DNA of 27,989 bases from the IMG/VR virus record IMGVR_UViG_3300042922_000735, positions 1 through 27,989 of that record. One strand, written 5' to 3'. Source of the stretch: a virus. Below are positions 6,230-13,838 of the stretch, in pieces; positions within the stretch are counted from its first letter, which is position 1; each line of letters begins with the position of its first letter. The notes under the pieces are model-generated. The model worked only from the letters and a program-made list of their open reading frames with translations, did not search any database and was not told the DNA's origin. Made by a program: the position numbers and the translations under genes.

Positions 6230-6679
6230 ATGAACCGGGATAAAGTAACAGAACTTCTGAAGAACTATCGCAGCTACAAATACGCCGTAAGCAACGGAAT
6301 AGCCCCACACGAACCGAGTGATACCTTGGGTATGCCGATGGGACTAGACTACGGTCCGAGGGCTCCTAAAGCGTTCGGAGAGCGTGGAAACACGATACAG
6401 AGCACAATGGACTATCGGCAGTATAAACGGTCCGTGGAGGCTGTTAACGGGGCTGTGGAAGACGTGTTATCCGATGACGAACAGAAGGTCATTCGATATA
6501 AATACCTGGAACGCAACACCCTAACACTGTATCAAATAGCCGATCGGTTCCACATGACGGAGGACCGGGCCAAGTATCTGCACCGGAAGGCGCTGAAATC
6601 GCTGGAGAAGGCGCTAATGTTCGTCGATGTGCCGGAGATCATCAACATGGATAAACACCTTGAAAAAGTGCCAGTTTAA
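6230..6679 (+). CDS. ArpU/sigma-region-4-like late gene regulator
   Basis: The 149-residue protein has a C-terminal domain (about 80-132) like sigma factor region 4: LSDDEQKVIRYKYLERNT, then the helix-turn-helix LYQIADRFHMTEDRAKYLHR. This is the form of the ArpU family, which activates late phage operons in Gram-positive bacteria. The N-terminal half (YRSYKYAVSNGIAP...) is typical of the family too. The ribosome site is GCGAGGTGA. It is the last gene before the promoter and leader at 6722-6826 and the packaging genes, the normal site for a late activator. The direct target is inferred. Confidence 0.85.
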   Translation: MNRDKVTELLKNYRSYKYAVSNGIAPHEPSDTLGMPMGLDYGPRAPKAFGERGNTIQSTMDYRQYKRSVEAVNGAVEDVLSDDEQKVIRYKYLERNTLTLYQIADRFHMTEDRAKYLHRKALKSLEKALMFVDVPEIINMDKHLEKVPV

Positions 6680-6721
6680 GTAGAATTACGCTTTTTTCCT
6701 CCTTTTTTTACCCCTTATCCA

Positions 6722-6730
6722 TGCTAAAAT
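6722..6730 (+). promoter_or_regulatory. Candidate late promoter (extended -10)
   Basis: TGCTAAAAT is a good extended -10 element with no recognisable -35 (the region is a T/C-rich tract). Lack of a -35 fits a promoter needing an activator such as the ArpU-like protein encoded just upstream. It precedes the structured leader and the head module. Confidence 0.45.
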
Positions 6731-6776
6731 GAAATCATGGGGAAGTTGATCGGGGAGCTCCCGGCGTACCCAAGAG

Positions 6777-6826
6777 AGAGCGATACGTAACTACGCTATA
6801 GAGCGTACATCGTATTCGCTCTTTTT
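6777..6826 (+). terminator. Nested leader hairpin with T-run (attenuator-like)
   Basis: AGAGCGATACG (6777-6787) pairs with CGTAT-T-CGCTCT (6811-6822, one bulged base) around an inner hairpin TACGCT-ATAG-AGCGTA (6792-6807). TTTTT follows. Alternatively, the second AGAGCG (6800-6805) can pair with CGCTCT (6817-6822), giving a simple intrinsic terminator. The two folds exclude each other. It lies between the candidate late promoter and the first gene after it. Confidence 0.6.
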
Positions 6827-6855
6827 GATTTACCAAAACGAGGAGGATGAAGAAG

Positions 6856-7317
6856 ATGGATGAGAAGGATTTTGGTATTACAAAAGTTAGGCAAGCGAAA
6901 GACAACATTTCGGATTTGCAAGTATACGGCGACGGAGACACGTTTCGGTTGCTGTGCAAAGCATCGTCTCAATCGCAAGGCTGGATGAAATCAACCAAAG
7001 TTTGCAACGTGGATGGCGGGTGCATTGTGCAGGTTACCACACAGCAACGGAATCCAGATGGCAGTTATGCGGTAGCTGAGGGGCTGACATATGTACCACG
7101 AGTGCATATAGACATCGACGCAGAACCGCGCCAACTGGTCCCAATACAGTACCCAGTTCAATCACTCAATTCATCACTGTCAGGAAATTCGCATGATGAT
7201 GAAAAATATAGATACACCGAATACTTGGGAATCCTGCTCGAACTACATAAAGCCGGTCATGATTGCCATAGCGAAATAAACACAACGCTAAAAAAGGTAC
7301 AACAATTGATGTTCTGA
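6856..7317 (+). CDS. 153-residue phage protein, unknown
   Basis: AGGAGG at 6841-6846 abuts the first in-frame ATG at 6847, so the true start is most likely the ATG at 6856, nine bases downstream. The N-terminal two thirds look beta-rich (LQVYGDGDTFRLLCKASSQ, then CIVQVTTQQRNPDGSYAVAE), with a helical C-terminus. Conserved-looking phrases such as SQGWMKSTKVCNV give the impression of a family seen beside phage terminase genes, but I cannot name it. It is the first gene after the late leader. Confidence 0.7.
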   Translation: MDEKDFGITKVRQAKDNISDLQVYGDGDTFRLLCKASSQSQGWMKSTKVCNVDGGCIVQVTTQQRNPDGSYAVAEGLTYVPRVHIDIDAEPRQLVPIQYPVQSLNSSLSGNSHDDEKYRYTEYLGILLELHKAGHDCHSEINTTLKKVQQLMF

Positions 7318-7319
7318 AC

Positions 7320-7341
7320 GGGGAGATACGGCTCCCTTTTT
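7320..7341 (+). terminator. Short terminator-like hairpin
   Basis: GGGAG (7321-7325) and CTCCC (7332-7336) form a five-pair stem followed by TTTTT (7337-7341), three bases after the stop of the 153-residue gene. It is weak and may only reduce readthrough into the packaging genes. Confidence 0.5.
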
Positions 7342-7355
7342 GATTAGGAGAACCA

Positions 7356-7529
7356 ATGAAAAAGGACACATACAGACGTAGGGCCATGCAAATAGCATTA
7401 GCGAAGCTTCAGAAACGGATTGATCGAGGCGAGGTTGAGAATCCGGAGGAACGAATAGAGCAGATCAAGCGGGCGTTTGGGGAAGTTATAACAAGTGAAC
7501 AGCAGAATAGTTCATCTAAAATGGAATAA
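7356..7529 (+). CDS. 57-residue basic helical protein
   Basis: The ORF has TTAGGAGA six bases before its ATG and encodes MKKDTYRRRAMQIALAKLQK followed by a charged helix (NPEERIEQIKRAFGEVI). It is probably one helical hairpin. Its place just before the terminase small subunit suggests a packaging-region role, but no function is visible. Confidence 0.6.
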   Translation: MKKDTYRRRAMQIALAKLQKRIDRGEVENPEERIEQIKRAFGEVITSEQQNSSSKME

Positions 7530-7586
7530 AAGGCCGCATTATATAGAGTATGTAGCAAGATAGTTCATAAAAGGTGGTGAATGGAT

Positions 7587-7988
7587 ATGGCAGACTTGAG
7601 GCCGCAAATTATGATATTTGTAACCGAATATCTGAAGAATGGCAACAATGCTACTCAAGCTGCTATTGCTGCCGGTTACAGCGAGAAGACAGCATACAGC
7701 CAAGGGTCCAGATTGTTGAAGAGTGTTGAGGTTCAACAATATCTCAACAAAACTGAACAGAACCTTAACAGAGACTTGCGAACAATGTTCACGGAAGACG
7801 CTGTTGAAGCCTATAAAGTGCTGAAAGAGATCATGTTGAAGCCCGATGCACAGGATAAAGATCGTATCACGGCGGCGAGGGACTTGCTCGATAGGGCAGG
7901 GTACAAACCGGTTGATAAACTGGTATCAGATTCAACCTCGGACAGTACGATGAACGTCATTTTCAATATACCGAGGCCACAAAAATGA
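7587..7988 (+). CDS. terS: Terminase small subunit
   Basis: The 133-residue product starts MADLRPQIMIFVTEYLKNGN and carries the helix-turn-helix-like segment ATQAAIAAGYSEKTAYSQGS (about 22-41), the signature of the terminase_2 family. A central coiled region and a C-terminal AARDLLDRAGYKP follow. It would recognise the packaging site on phage DNA and feed it to TerL. The AAGGTGGTGA ribosome site is too close to the ATG at 7581 and well spaced for the ATG at 7587. The gene overlaps terL by four bases. Confidence 0.92.
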   Translation: MADLRPQIMIFVTEYLKNGNNATQAAIAAGYSEKTAYSQGSRLLKSVEVQQYLNKTEQNLNRDLRTMFTEDAVEAYKVLKEIMLKPDAQDKDRITAARDLLDRAGYKPVDKLVSDSTSDSTMNVIFNIPRPQK

Positions 7989-9382
7989 ATATCACTATCC
8001 CTTATACGCCAAACGCAAAACAAACAATGTTCCATGAATGTGATGCCGACGAGGTTGTCTACGGTGGGGCCAAGGGTGGGGGCAAGAGCTGCGCCTTAGT
8101 GATGGAGTGCCTAGCCTATGGCCTAGAGAATGCCGGCGCTGAGATGTATATCTTCCGTGAGACATACGACGACCTGGAAGCAAACATCATTCGCGAGTGG
8201 AAAGAGAAGGTGCCGAAAGAGCTATACAGCTATCACGAATCGAAACACGTTGCTTCACTCATCAACGGTACGACGGTTAAGTTCCGATATATCCGTAACT
8301 TTGCCGACGCAGAAGGATACCAAGGACGCTCCATGGACTGGATCGGCGTGGACGAACTCACAAAGCATGAGAAGCGCAGCATACAAGTGCTGTTATCTTG
8401 CCTCCGGTCACCAAAGGGATTTAAACCAACGTTCCGAGGGACGTGTAACCCTGGGGGCATTGGTCATGTATGGGTGAAAGAGGATTACATTGAGGCGACC
8501 GAGTACGGGGGGCGCCCAACGATTGATCCGGTGACGGACAACAAACGCGTGTTCATCCCGGCGAAGGTTTATGACAACGTAGTACTGATGAAGAATGACC
8601 CGAACTATGTAAAGCGACTCGAAAACCTACCGGAGAAGGAGCGTAAAGCTTTCCTCGACGGTGATTGGGACATATTCGAAGGGCAATACTTCGGGGAGTT
8701 TAAACGTCATATACACGTGATTGAGCCTTTTGTCATCCCCGATCATTGGCAACGATTTAGGTTCCTTGACTATGGATTGGATATGCTGGCGGCTTATTGG
8801 GCGGCAATTGATACCCATGGCAACGCCTTTGTATATAAAGAAGTCTACGAATCCGATTTAATCATTAGCGAAGCAGCCAGGCGAATCAAAGAAGTGACGA
8901 ACGAGAACATCAAATTGACATACGCCCCTCCGGACTTGTGGAACCGAAGACAAGATACCGGAAAGAGTGCAGCGGATCTCTTTCGAGAGAATGGGGTTAT
9001 GCTTGTAAGGGCCAATAACGAGCGTATACAGGGGTGGCTAAACCTGAAAGAGTGGTTGAAGCCATATGAGACGAAAGACGAGCAAACGGGCGATGAGGTC
9101 GTCACAGCGCGTCTAAAACTATTCTCCAACGTATCGAACCTGATCAGAACATTACCGCAATTGCAGAGAGATGAGAAAGACCCGAACGATGTAGCAAACG
9201 AGCCGCACGAACTGACACACGGGCCGGATGCGCTCCGGTACTTCTGCTCCATGCGGACAAAGCCAAGCTTAAAAGACGAGCTGCGCGATCCTGACGTACT
9301 CACGCCACAAGAGAAGCACCAGAAGGCGGTTAAAGCGATGACAGGAGGAAGGCCGAATACAGCAGCATATACAAGGTGGTGA
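7985..9382 (+). CDS. terL: Terminase large subunit (ATPase-nuclease)
   Basis: This 465-residue packaging motor protein has Walker A GGAKGGGKS (27-35), Walker B MDWIGVDE (117-124) and a coupling motif GTCNPGG (152-158). The C-terminal nuclease domain shows the spaced acidic residues expected for RNase H-like fold: FLDYG (D262), PPDLW (D317) and HGPDALRYF (D415). It cuts concatemers and pumps DNA through the portal. Length and motif order match P22-like and other headful-type large subunits, so headful packaging is likely but not proven. It is coupled to terS by ATGA. Confidence 0.97.
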   Translation: MNITIPYTPNAKQTMFHECDADEVVYGGAKGGGKSCALVMECLAYGLENAGAEMYIFRETYDDLEANIIREWKEKVPKELYSYHESKHVASLINGTTVKFRYIRNFADAEGYQGRSMDWIGVDELTKHEKRSIQVLLSCLRSPKGFKPTFRGTCNPGGIGHVWVKEDYIEATEYGGRPTIDPVTDNKRVFIPAKVYDNVVLMKNDPNYVKRLENLPEKERKAFLDGDWDIFEGQYFGEFKRHIHVIEPFVIPDHWQRFRFLDYGLDMLAAYWAAIDTHGNAFVYKEVYESDLIISEAARRIKEVTNENIKLTYAPPDLWNRRQDTGKSAADLFRENGVMLVRANNERIQGWLNLKEWLKPYETKDEQTGDEVVTARLKLFSNVSNLIRTLPQLQRDEKDPNDVANEPHELTHGPDALRYFCSMRTKPSLKDELRDPDVLTPQEKHQKAVKAMTGGRPNTAAYTRW

Positions 9383-9386
9383 GCAT

Positions 9387-9593
9387 ATGGAATACCTAAT
9401 CGGGGCGCTGGCGACAGTGGCCTTTTTTGTTTGCATGTACGGCGCGTATATAGTCGGTCAGCGGTCGCGCAAGACCGTACCAAGGGAAATAGACGAGCAA
9501 GAGGCGCAACGGGCCAAACAGCTCCGTAGGGGCTTCGAGCAGCTTATGAGCTATGACGTATCCAAGGCGGTCAGCGGAAAGAAGGTGACATAA
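9387..9593 (+). CDS. 68-residue single-pass membrane protein
   Basis: Residues about 3-23 (YLIGALATVAFFVCMYGAYI) form a transmembrane helix, followed by a charged cytosolic helical tail with REIDEQEAQRAKQLRRGFEQ. The ribosome site is AAGGTGGTGA. It sits between terL and the portal gene, a place where podovirus genomes often hold a tiny membrane protein. Role unknown. The gene ends directly at the TTG start of the portal gene. Confidence 0.75.
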   Translation: MEYLIGALATVAFFVCMYGAYIVGQRSRKTVPREIDEQEAQRAKQLRRGFEQLMSYDVSKAVSGKKVT

Positions 9594-11333
9594 TTGGAGA
9601 ATACGAAAGATTGGGACTTGTACGAGGCCGGGAAGCAATACAACAACCGGATCGAACCGAACTATTACGACACAGTCAACGCGAACTTGGACTTCTTCGC
9701 GGGCAATCAGTGGCGGAACCTTCCCGATAGCGAAATGCCGAAGCCGGTATTTAACATCATCAAGCGAGTAATCACCTTCTTTGTCGCCTCTCTTACAACG
9801 GGCGTGGCAAAGTTACAGTACTCGCCGTTGATGCTGGCCGACAATACGCCTGTTCAAGAGATCAGTGCAGCAGATGTAGCCAACGGACAAACGGCGATGC
9901 TGTTCGACAAGTTCAAAATGGAGTTTAAAACACGCGATGCGCTGTTCGATGGGGCCACAACCGGTGACTACGGAGCGCATTTCTATTTTGATGTGGATAA
10001 GCGACCGTACAACTATGCACAAGGGGTTCAAGGCGAGATATGCATGGAGCTGATCGACGGAACGAACGTATTCTTCGGCAACGCCAACAATCCCAACGTA
10101 GACGCACAGCCTTATATCATTTTGTCCGGACGAGAGACCGTCGAGAACCTACGGGCCGAGGCCAAGCGATACCATGAGCCAGAAGATGACATCGAAGGCA
10201 TTCAGCCGGACAAGGAATATCAATACCAGGCTGGCGAAGCCGCTCATATAGAGGTCGAAGCTTCTGATATTGAGGCCGGAAAAGCCCTGTACATCATCGT
10301 ATACCGCAAGAAAACGGAACAGGTCGAGGGAATCGATCCGGTTACTATGATGCCCGTATCCGAGACAAAAACGACAATAACAGCCTCTAAGAGCGTGAGA
10401 GGGGCATACATCTACAAGGACATTGATACCGGGCTAAGTCGATACCCGATCGCATGGGGCAATTGGGAGAAGCAGAAGAACCAATACCATGGACGTGCAT
10501 TGGCTACCGGATTGTTGCCGAACCAAATCTTTATCAATCGGATGTTTGCGATGGTCATGTATCACCTGATGATGACCGCGTTTCCGAAGGCCGTGTATAA
10601 CGCCGATGCTATTGAGTTGTGGACAAATGCGATAGGCGAAGCCATTCCGGTTTCTGGCGTGGACCCTCTTACCAATTTAAATAACATCGCCACGTACCTC
10701 CAGCCCGGCAACATGTCCAATCAGATTGTGCAGGTGATAGAACTGGTCATGCAGTACACGAAGGAAATGCTTGGCGCATCTGATGCGGCACTCGGCCAGA
10801 TCGACCCGAAAAATACGTCGGCCATTATCGCGGTTCAAAAGTCCTCTGCAATTCCCTTGGAGAATCCGAAGGCGAATCTGTACGAGTGGGTCGAGGATAT
10901 CGGGCATATCCTGTTTGACATGATGGGGACATACTACGGTATGCGTCCGATCGTGAGGGAAATGGAAGTCGTGGACCCAATGACAGGGCAGCCGGCGCAG
11001 CAGAAGGTTACGGAAATGTTCGATTTCTCTGTCTTTAAGGACATGTGGCTTGATGTTAAGGCCGACGTAGGAGAGTCGTCCTACTGGTCGCAGATCGCCG
11101 CGAATCAGACTTTGGATAACATGCTTGCGCAAGGTCACATAGACATTGTGCAGTACTTGGAACGCGTACCAGACGAGTACATCCCACAAAAGGATGAGCT
11201 TATCTCGCAAGTACAACAACGGATGCTGGAAGCTCAAGCTCAAGCAGCGGAACAGCAAGCACAAGCAGCGGCCAACGCGGATATGGAAATGCAACTGAAA
11301 ATGCAAAAAGGAGCGCAGCCGCGATCGGCATAG
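9594..11333 (+). CDS. P22-type portal protein
   Basis: The 579-residue product has the N-terminal pattern YYDTVNANLDFFAGNQWRNL and FNIIKRVITFFVASLTTG seen in the P22-like portal family, a clip/stem region near residues 285-330 (RALATGLLPNQIFINRMFAM), and a Gln-rich C-terminus (residues about 540-570). It would form the dodecameric ring through which DNA enters and leaves. TTG is the only plausible start: GAAGGTGACA lies upstream and the first ATG is more than 40 codons later. The last codons overlap a strong intrinsic terminator. Confidence 0.92.
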   Translation: MENTKDWDLYEAGKQYNNRIEPNYYDTVNANLDFFAGNQWRNLPDSEMPKPVFNIIKRVITFFVASLTTGVAKLQYSPLMLADNTPVQEISAADVANGQTAMLFDKFKMEFKTRDALFDGATTGDYGAHFYFDVDKRPYNYAQGVQGEICMELIDGTNVFFGNANNPNVDAQPYIILSGRETVENLRAEAKRYHEPEDDIEGIQPDKEYQYQAGEAAHIEVEASDIEAGKALYIIVYRKKTEQVEGIDPVTMMPVSETKTTITASKSVRGAYIYKDIDTGLSRYPIAWGNWEKQKNQYHGRALATGLLPNQIFINRMFAMVMYHLMMTAFPKAVYNADAIELWTNAIGEAIPVSGVDPLTNLNNIATYLQPGNMSNQIVQVIELVMQYTKEMLGASDAALGQIDPKNTSAIIAVQKSSAIPLENPKANLYEWVEDIGHILFDMMGTYYGMRPIVREMEVVDPMTGQPAQQKVTEMFDFSVFKDMWLDVKADVGESSYWSQIAANQTLDNMLAQGHIDIVQYLERVPDEYIPQKDELISQVQQRMLEAQAQAAEQQAQAAANADMEMQLKMQKGAQPRSA

Positions 11334-11345
11334 CGCTTTTTATTT
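11312..11345 (+). terminator. Intrinsic terminator overlapping portal stop codon
   Basis: AGCGC (11312-11316) pairs with GCGCT (11333-11337) and GCCG with CGGC inside it, giving a nine-pair interrupted stem, followed by TTTTTATTTT. The portal TAG (11331-11333) lies within the descending arm. The scaffold and capsid genes follow with no clear promoter. Confidence 0.7.
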
Positions 11346-11402
11346 TGCCCTGTCGCATGGCAATAAACTAGGCCACGCCAACCATAGCGTGAGGAGGTCA
11401 AC

Positions 11403-12203
11403 ATGGAAGACGATATGATTCTACCTGACGATTACCAAGAGGCCACACCAGCCGAGGAACCAACGGTAGATACACAACCGGAGATTGAGGAACCTGTTGA
11501 GCCGAATGCAGAGGATACCACACCGGCAGACGAACCAACAGAGCCGCAAGAACCAACCACACAGCCGCAGAAGGTCAAGATCAAGTTTAACCATGAGGAA
11601 CGCGAAATTGATCTTGAAGAGGCAGCGCAGCTCGCTCAAAAGGGGCTCAATTACGAAAAAGCTGTCGAACGAGCAAGGCAAGAGGCGGCACAGCAAGCAA
11701 AGGATTCCCTTATCGCGGAAATGGGCTATACCTGGAACGGCAAGCCGATTCAAACCGAATCCGAGTACAAACAAGCATTGGCCGAACAAAAACTGATTGA
11801 ACAGTATAAGGACCGCGATCTACCACCGGAAGTAATTCAAGAACTGTTGGAGAGCCGACGGGACCGGGAAGAACGCCAACGGGAAAAGGCGGCGAAGGAA
11901 GAAGAATCAAAGATTCAAACAACGTGGAATGAATTCTTTGCCTACTTCGAGGAAGTTAACGAGCGTGCTTTCGACCCTAAAAAGGACTCTCTTCCCGCAG
12001 AGGTAGAGGAAGCAATCGGAAAGGGACAATCGCCTCTTAGCGCGTATATGAAGCACCACAGCAAGGAATTGCGCAATCAGTTGAAGATTGCCAAACAAAA
12101 TCAAGCGAATCTCAAAAAAGCCCCTGTAGGAAGCGTCACGGCTGGCGGAGGAATCAAGACCGAGGCCGAAGACGAATTCTTAGTGGGCTTTAATTCTATC
12201 TAG
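11403..12203 (+). CDS. Capsid scaffolding protein
   Basis: The 266-residue protein starts with an acidic Pro/Glu/Thr-rich tail (about 1-55), then VKIKFNHEEREIDLEEAAQL, long charged helices (about 75-175) and a basic C-terminal helix-loop region. This composition and the place directly before the major capsid gene are typical of scaffolding proteins, which guide procapsid assembly and then leave the head. The ribosome site is GAGGAGGTC. A CACGC/GCGTG hairpin lies just upstream (11371-11388 region). Identity rests on composition and position rather than on catalytic motifs. Confidence 0.85.
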   Translation: MEDDMILPDDYQEATPAEEPTVDTQPEIEEPVEPNAEDTTPADEPTEPQEPTTQPQKVKIKFNHEEREIDLEEAAQLAQKGLNYEKAVERARQEAAQQAKDSLIAEMGYTWNGKPIQTESEYKQALAEQKLIEQYKDRDLPPEVIQELLESRRDREERQREKAAKEEESKIQTTWNEFFAYFEEVNERAFDPKKDSLPAEVEEAIGKGQSPLSAYMKHHSKELRNQLKIAKQNQANLKKAPVGSVTAGGGIKTEAEDEFLVGFNSI

Positions 12204-12215
12204 GAGTGATAACCA

Positions 12216-13043
12216 ATGGCAGTAAATTTAGCATCCAAATATAGCACAAAAGTTGACGAACGGTTCAAACTGAAATCCCTCACCGAATCCGGCATTAACC
12301 GCGACTATGAATGGGCCGGAGTAAAAACGGTTAACGTATACTCCATTCCCACGGTGGCCTTGAACGATTACACACGGACAGGGCTTGCACGGTACGGAAC
12401 GGCAGCTGAGCTGCAAGACACCGTGCAAGCGTTGACGGTTTCTAAAGACCGTTCCTTTACGTTCACGATTGACCGAGGTAATAAAATCGAGCAGCAGGGA
12501 GTGAAAGAGGCAGGGAAAGCTCTTGCGCGTCAGGTTGACGAAATCATCGTTCCGGAGATCGATACGTATCGACTAACAACCATGGCAACGGCTGCTGTGG
12601 CTGCTGGTGGTACGGCTACGGCGGCTGTAACATCTACCAATGCGTATTCGGTTTTACTGGATGCAGGCGAGTACATGAGTGATAACAAGGTGCCGATTAC
12701 GAGTAGAATCGCATTCGTCACGCCGGCATATTATTCGTTCCTCAAGCTCGATAACTCTTTTATCAAAGCATCCGAAATGGGCCAAAAAATGCTGGTTACA
12801 GGCCAAGTCGGCGAGGTAGACGGAGTAAGAATCATTATGGTGCCGTCCTCGTATTTCCCTGCTAGCACATCCTTCGTTATGTGTCATCCTTCGGCAACGG
12901 TTGCTGCGTCCAAACTCGAGGATTACAAAACCCATGACAATCCGCCTGGAATCAACGGGTGGTTGGTCGAAGGTCGCGTGATTTATGACGCTTTCGTTCT
13001 GAACAACAAAAACAAAGCCGTGTACACGCACAAAATTGCTTAA
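12216..13043 (+). CDS. Major capsid protein (HK97-like fold expected)
   Basis: The 275-residue product begins MAVNLASKYSTKVDERFKLK and has GVKTVNVYSIPTVALNDYTR, ALTVSKDRSFTFTIDRGNKI and a C-terminal WLVEGRVIYDAFVLNNKNKA stretch. These are the features of phage coat proteins of P22-like and related podoviruses, with an N-arm, a spine helix (about 90-118) and a beta A-domain. It follows the scaffold gene by 12 bp with GGAGTGAT upstream. It would build the icosahedral shell. The fold is inferred from family resemblance, since no single residue is diagnostic. Confidence 0.92.
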   Translation: MAVNLASKYSTKVDERFKLKSLTESGINRDYEWAGVKTVNVYSIPTVALNDYTRTGLARYGTAAELQDTVQALTVSKDRSFTFTIDRGNKIEQQGVKEAGKALARQVDEIIVPEIDTYRLTTMATAAVAAGGTATAAVTSTNAYSVLLDAGEYMSDNKVPITSRIAFVTPAYYSFLKLDNSFIKASEMGQKMLVTGQVGEVDGVRIIMVPSSYFPASTSFVMCHPSATVAASKLEDYKTHDNPPGINGWLVEGRVIYDAFVLNNKNKAVYTHKIA

Positions 13044-13056
13044 TTGAGGTGATCCC

Positions 13057-13179
13057 GTGTTCAAGATGAAGGCTCCAAACGGTGAAACGCTTATCGCCCG
13101 TGACGAGCAGCAAAAGCAGATCATGGAGAAAGCCGGATTCGTCGAAGTAAAACCGGGTCGAAAACCCAACAACGAATAG
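13057..13179 (+). CDS. 40-residue head-region protein
   Basis: GAGGTGATC precedes a GTG start (an in-frame ATG lies at 13066). The product MFKMKAPNGETLIARDEQQK plus a short basic end looks like a small beta hairpin and helix. Similar tiny genes follow capsid genes in many Gram-positive phages. It may be a minor head component, but this is position-based. A terminator follows directly. Confidence 0.6.
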   Translation: MFKMKAPNGETLIARDEQQKQIMEKAGFVEVKPGRKPNNE

Positions 13180-13191
13180 TCTACCAACCAT

Positions 13192-13227
13192 AGTAGGCGG
13201 GGCTTTAGGCTTCGCCTACTTTTTTTG
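13192..13227 (+). terminator. Strong intrinsic terminator after capsid genes
   Basis: AGTAGGCG (13192-13199) and CGCCTACT (13213-13220) form an eight-pair perfect stem, followed by a run of seven T. It closes the head gene group, so downstream tail genes need readthrough or another promoter. Confidence 0.85.
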
Positions 13228-13253
13228 TATACACGAAATGGAGGTGTGAGGTG

Positions 13254-13838
13254 ATGACGCTTCAAGAAATCATAAACAGGGTGAGGATGCTTTATCCCCC
13301 ATCAAGTAAATATGGGAATCCCGATATCATATCCATGATTAACGATGCACAAAACCGAATATTTCGCACGATGTATAAGCCGCAAGTAGCGACCGTCTAT
13401 GATTTAGAAGCAGGAAACCCGGCATATCCAGCAGCATTCTCGCCTGAGAACATCATTGATGTTGTCGTGAACGGGAAGGAATACCCTTATCAAAACATAA
13501 AATATGCTGCTCAACCCTACTACTATTATGTCTTGGACGATTACTCTATCGGAATCTATCCTACTCCAACAGAGGACATAACAAGAGGGCTTAAGATATA
13601 CCACGATAAAGAGCCGGTCACATTGAACGGTTTAAACGACGTTCCCGAACTTGATTCTGCATGGCATATGCTCATCGTGTATTATGCGTGCCGGGAATGC
13701 GCGATTATCGAGAATGACGACAAGGTTAGTAAATTTATTGGCGAAATCAATGAGTTGGAGAGACAATTCCGACGTTCGATACAAGCAAGGCCACATAAGA
13801 TTCAGGATGTTTACGGTGTCGGGAGGGGCGCGGTATGA
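13254..13838 (+). CDS. Head-tail adaptor protein 1 (gp4/gp6-like)
   Basis: Start chosen at the ATG 13254, nine bases after GGAGG; a GTG at 13251 is less likely. The 195-residue protein begins TLQEIINRVRMLYP and has DIISMINDAQNRIF, YYVLDDYSIGIYPTPTED and a C-terminal helix with YYACRECAIIENDDKVSKFI. This is the pattern of ring-forming phage adaptors that bind below the portal. It shares layout with the protein at 17391, suggesting a paralogous pair. The ATGA at its end couples it to the tailspike gene. Confidence 0.75.
   Translation: MTLQEIINRVRMLYPPSSKYGNPDIISMINDAQNRIFRTMYKPQVATVYDLEAGNPAYPAAFSPENIIDVVVNGKEYPYQNIKYAAQPYYYYVLDDYSIGIYPTPTEDITRGLKIYHDKEPVTLNGLNDVPELDSAWHMLIVYYACRECAIIENDDKVSKFIGEINELERQFRRSIQARPHKIQDVYGVGRGAV

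Noticed and set aside
6753-6762. GGGAGCTCCC palindrome in the late leader
   Set aside because: A ten-base palindrome alone is weak evidence. It may be part of the leader fold but does not merit its own call.
8845-9483. 212-codon leftward ORF under terL
   Set aside because: It is antisense to the nuclease domain of TerL, which has full family motifs. There is no start signal.
12654-13265. 203-codon leftward ORF under the capsid gene
   Set aside because: It is antisense to the major capsid gene and the following terminator, with no promoter or ribosome site.
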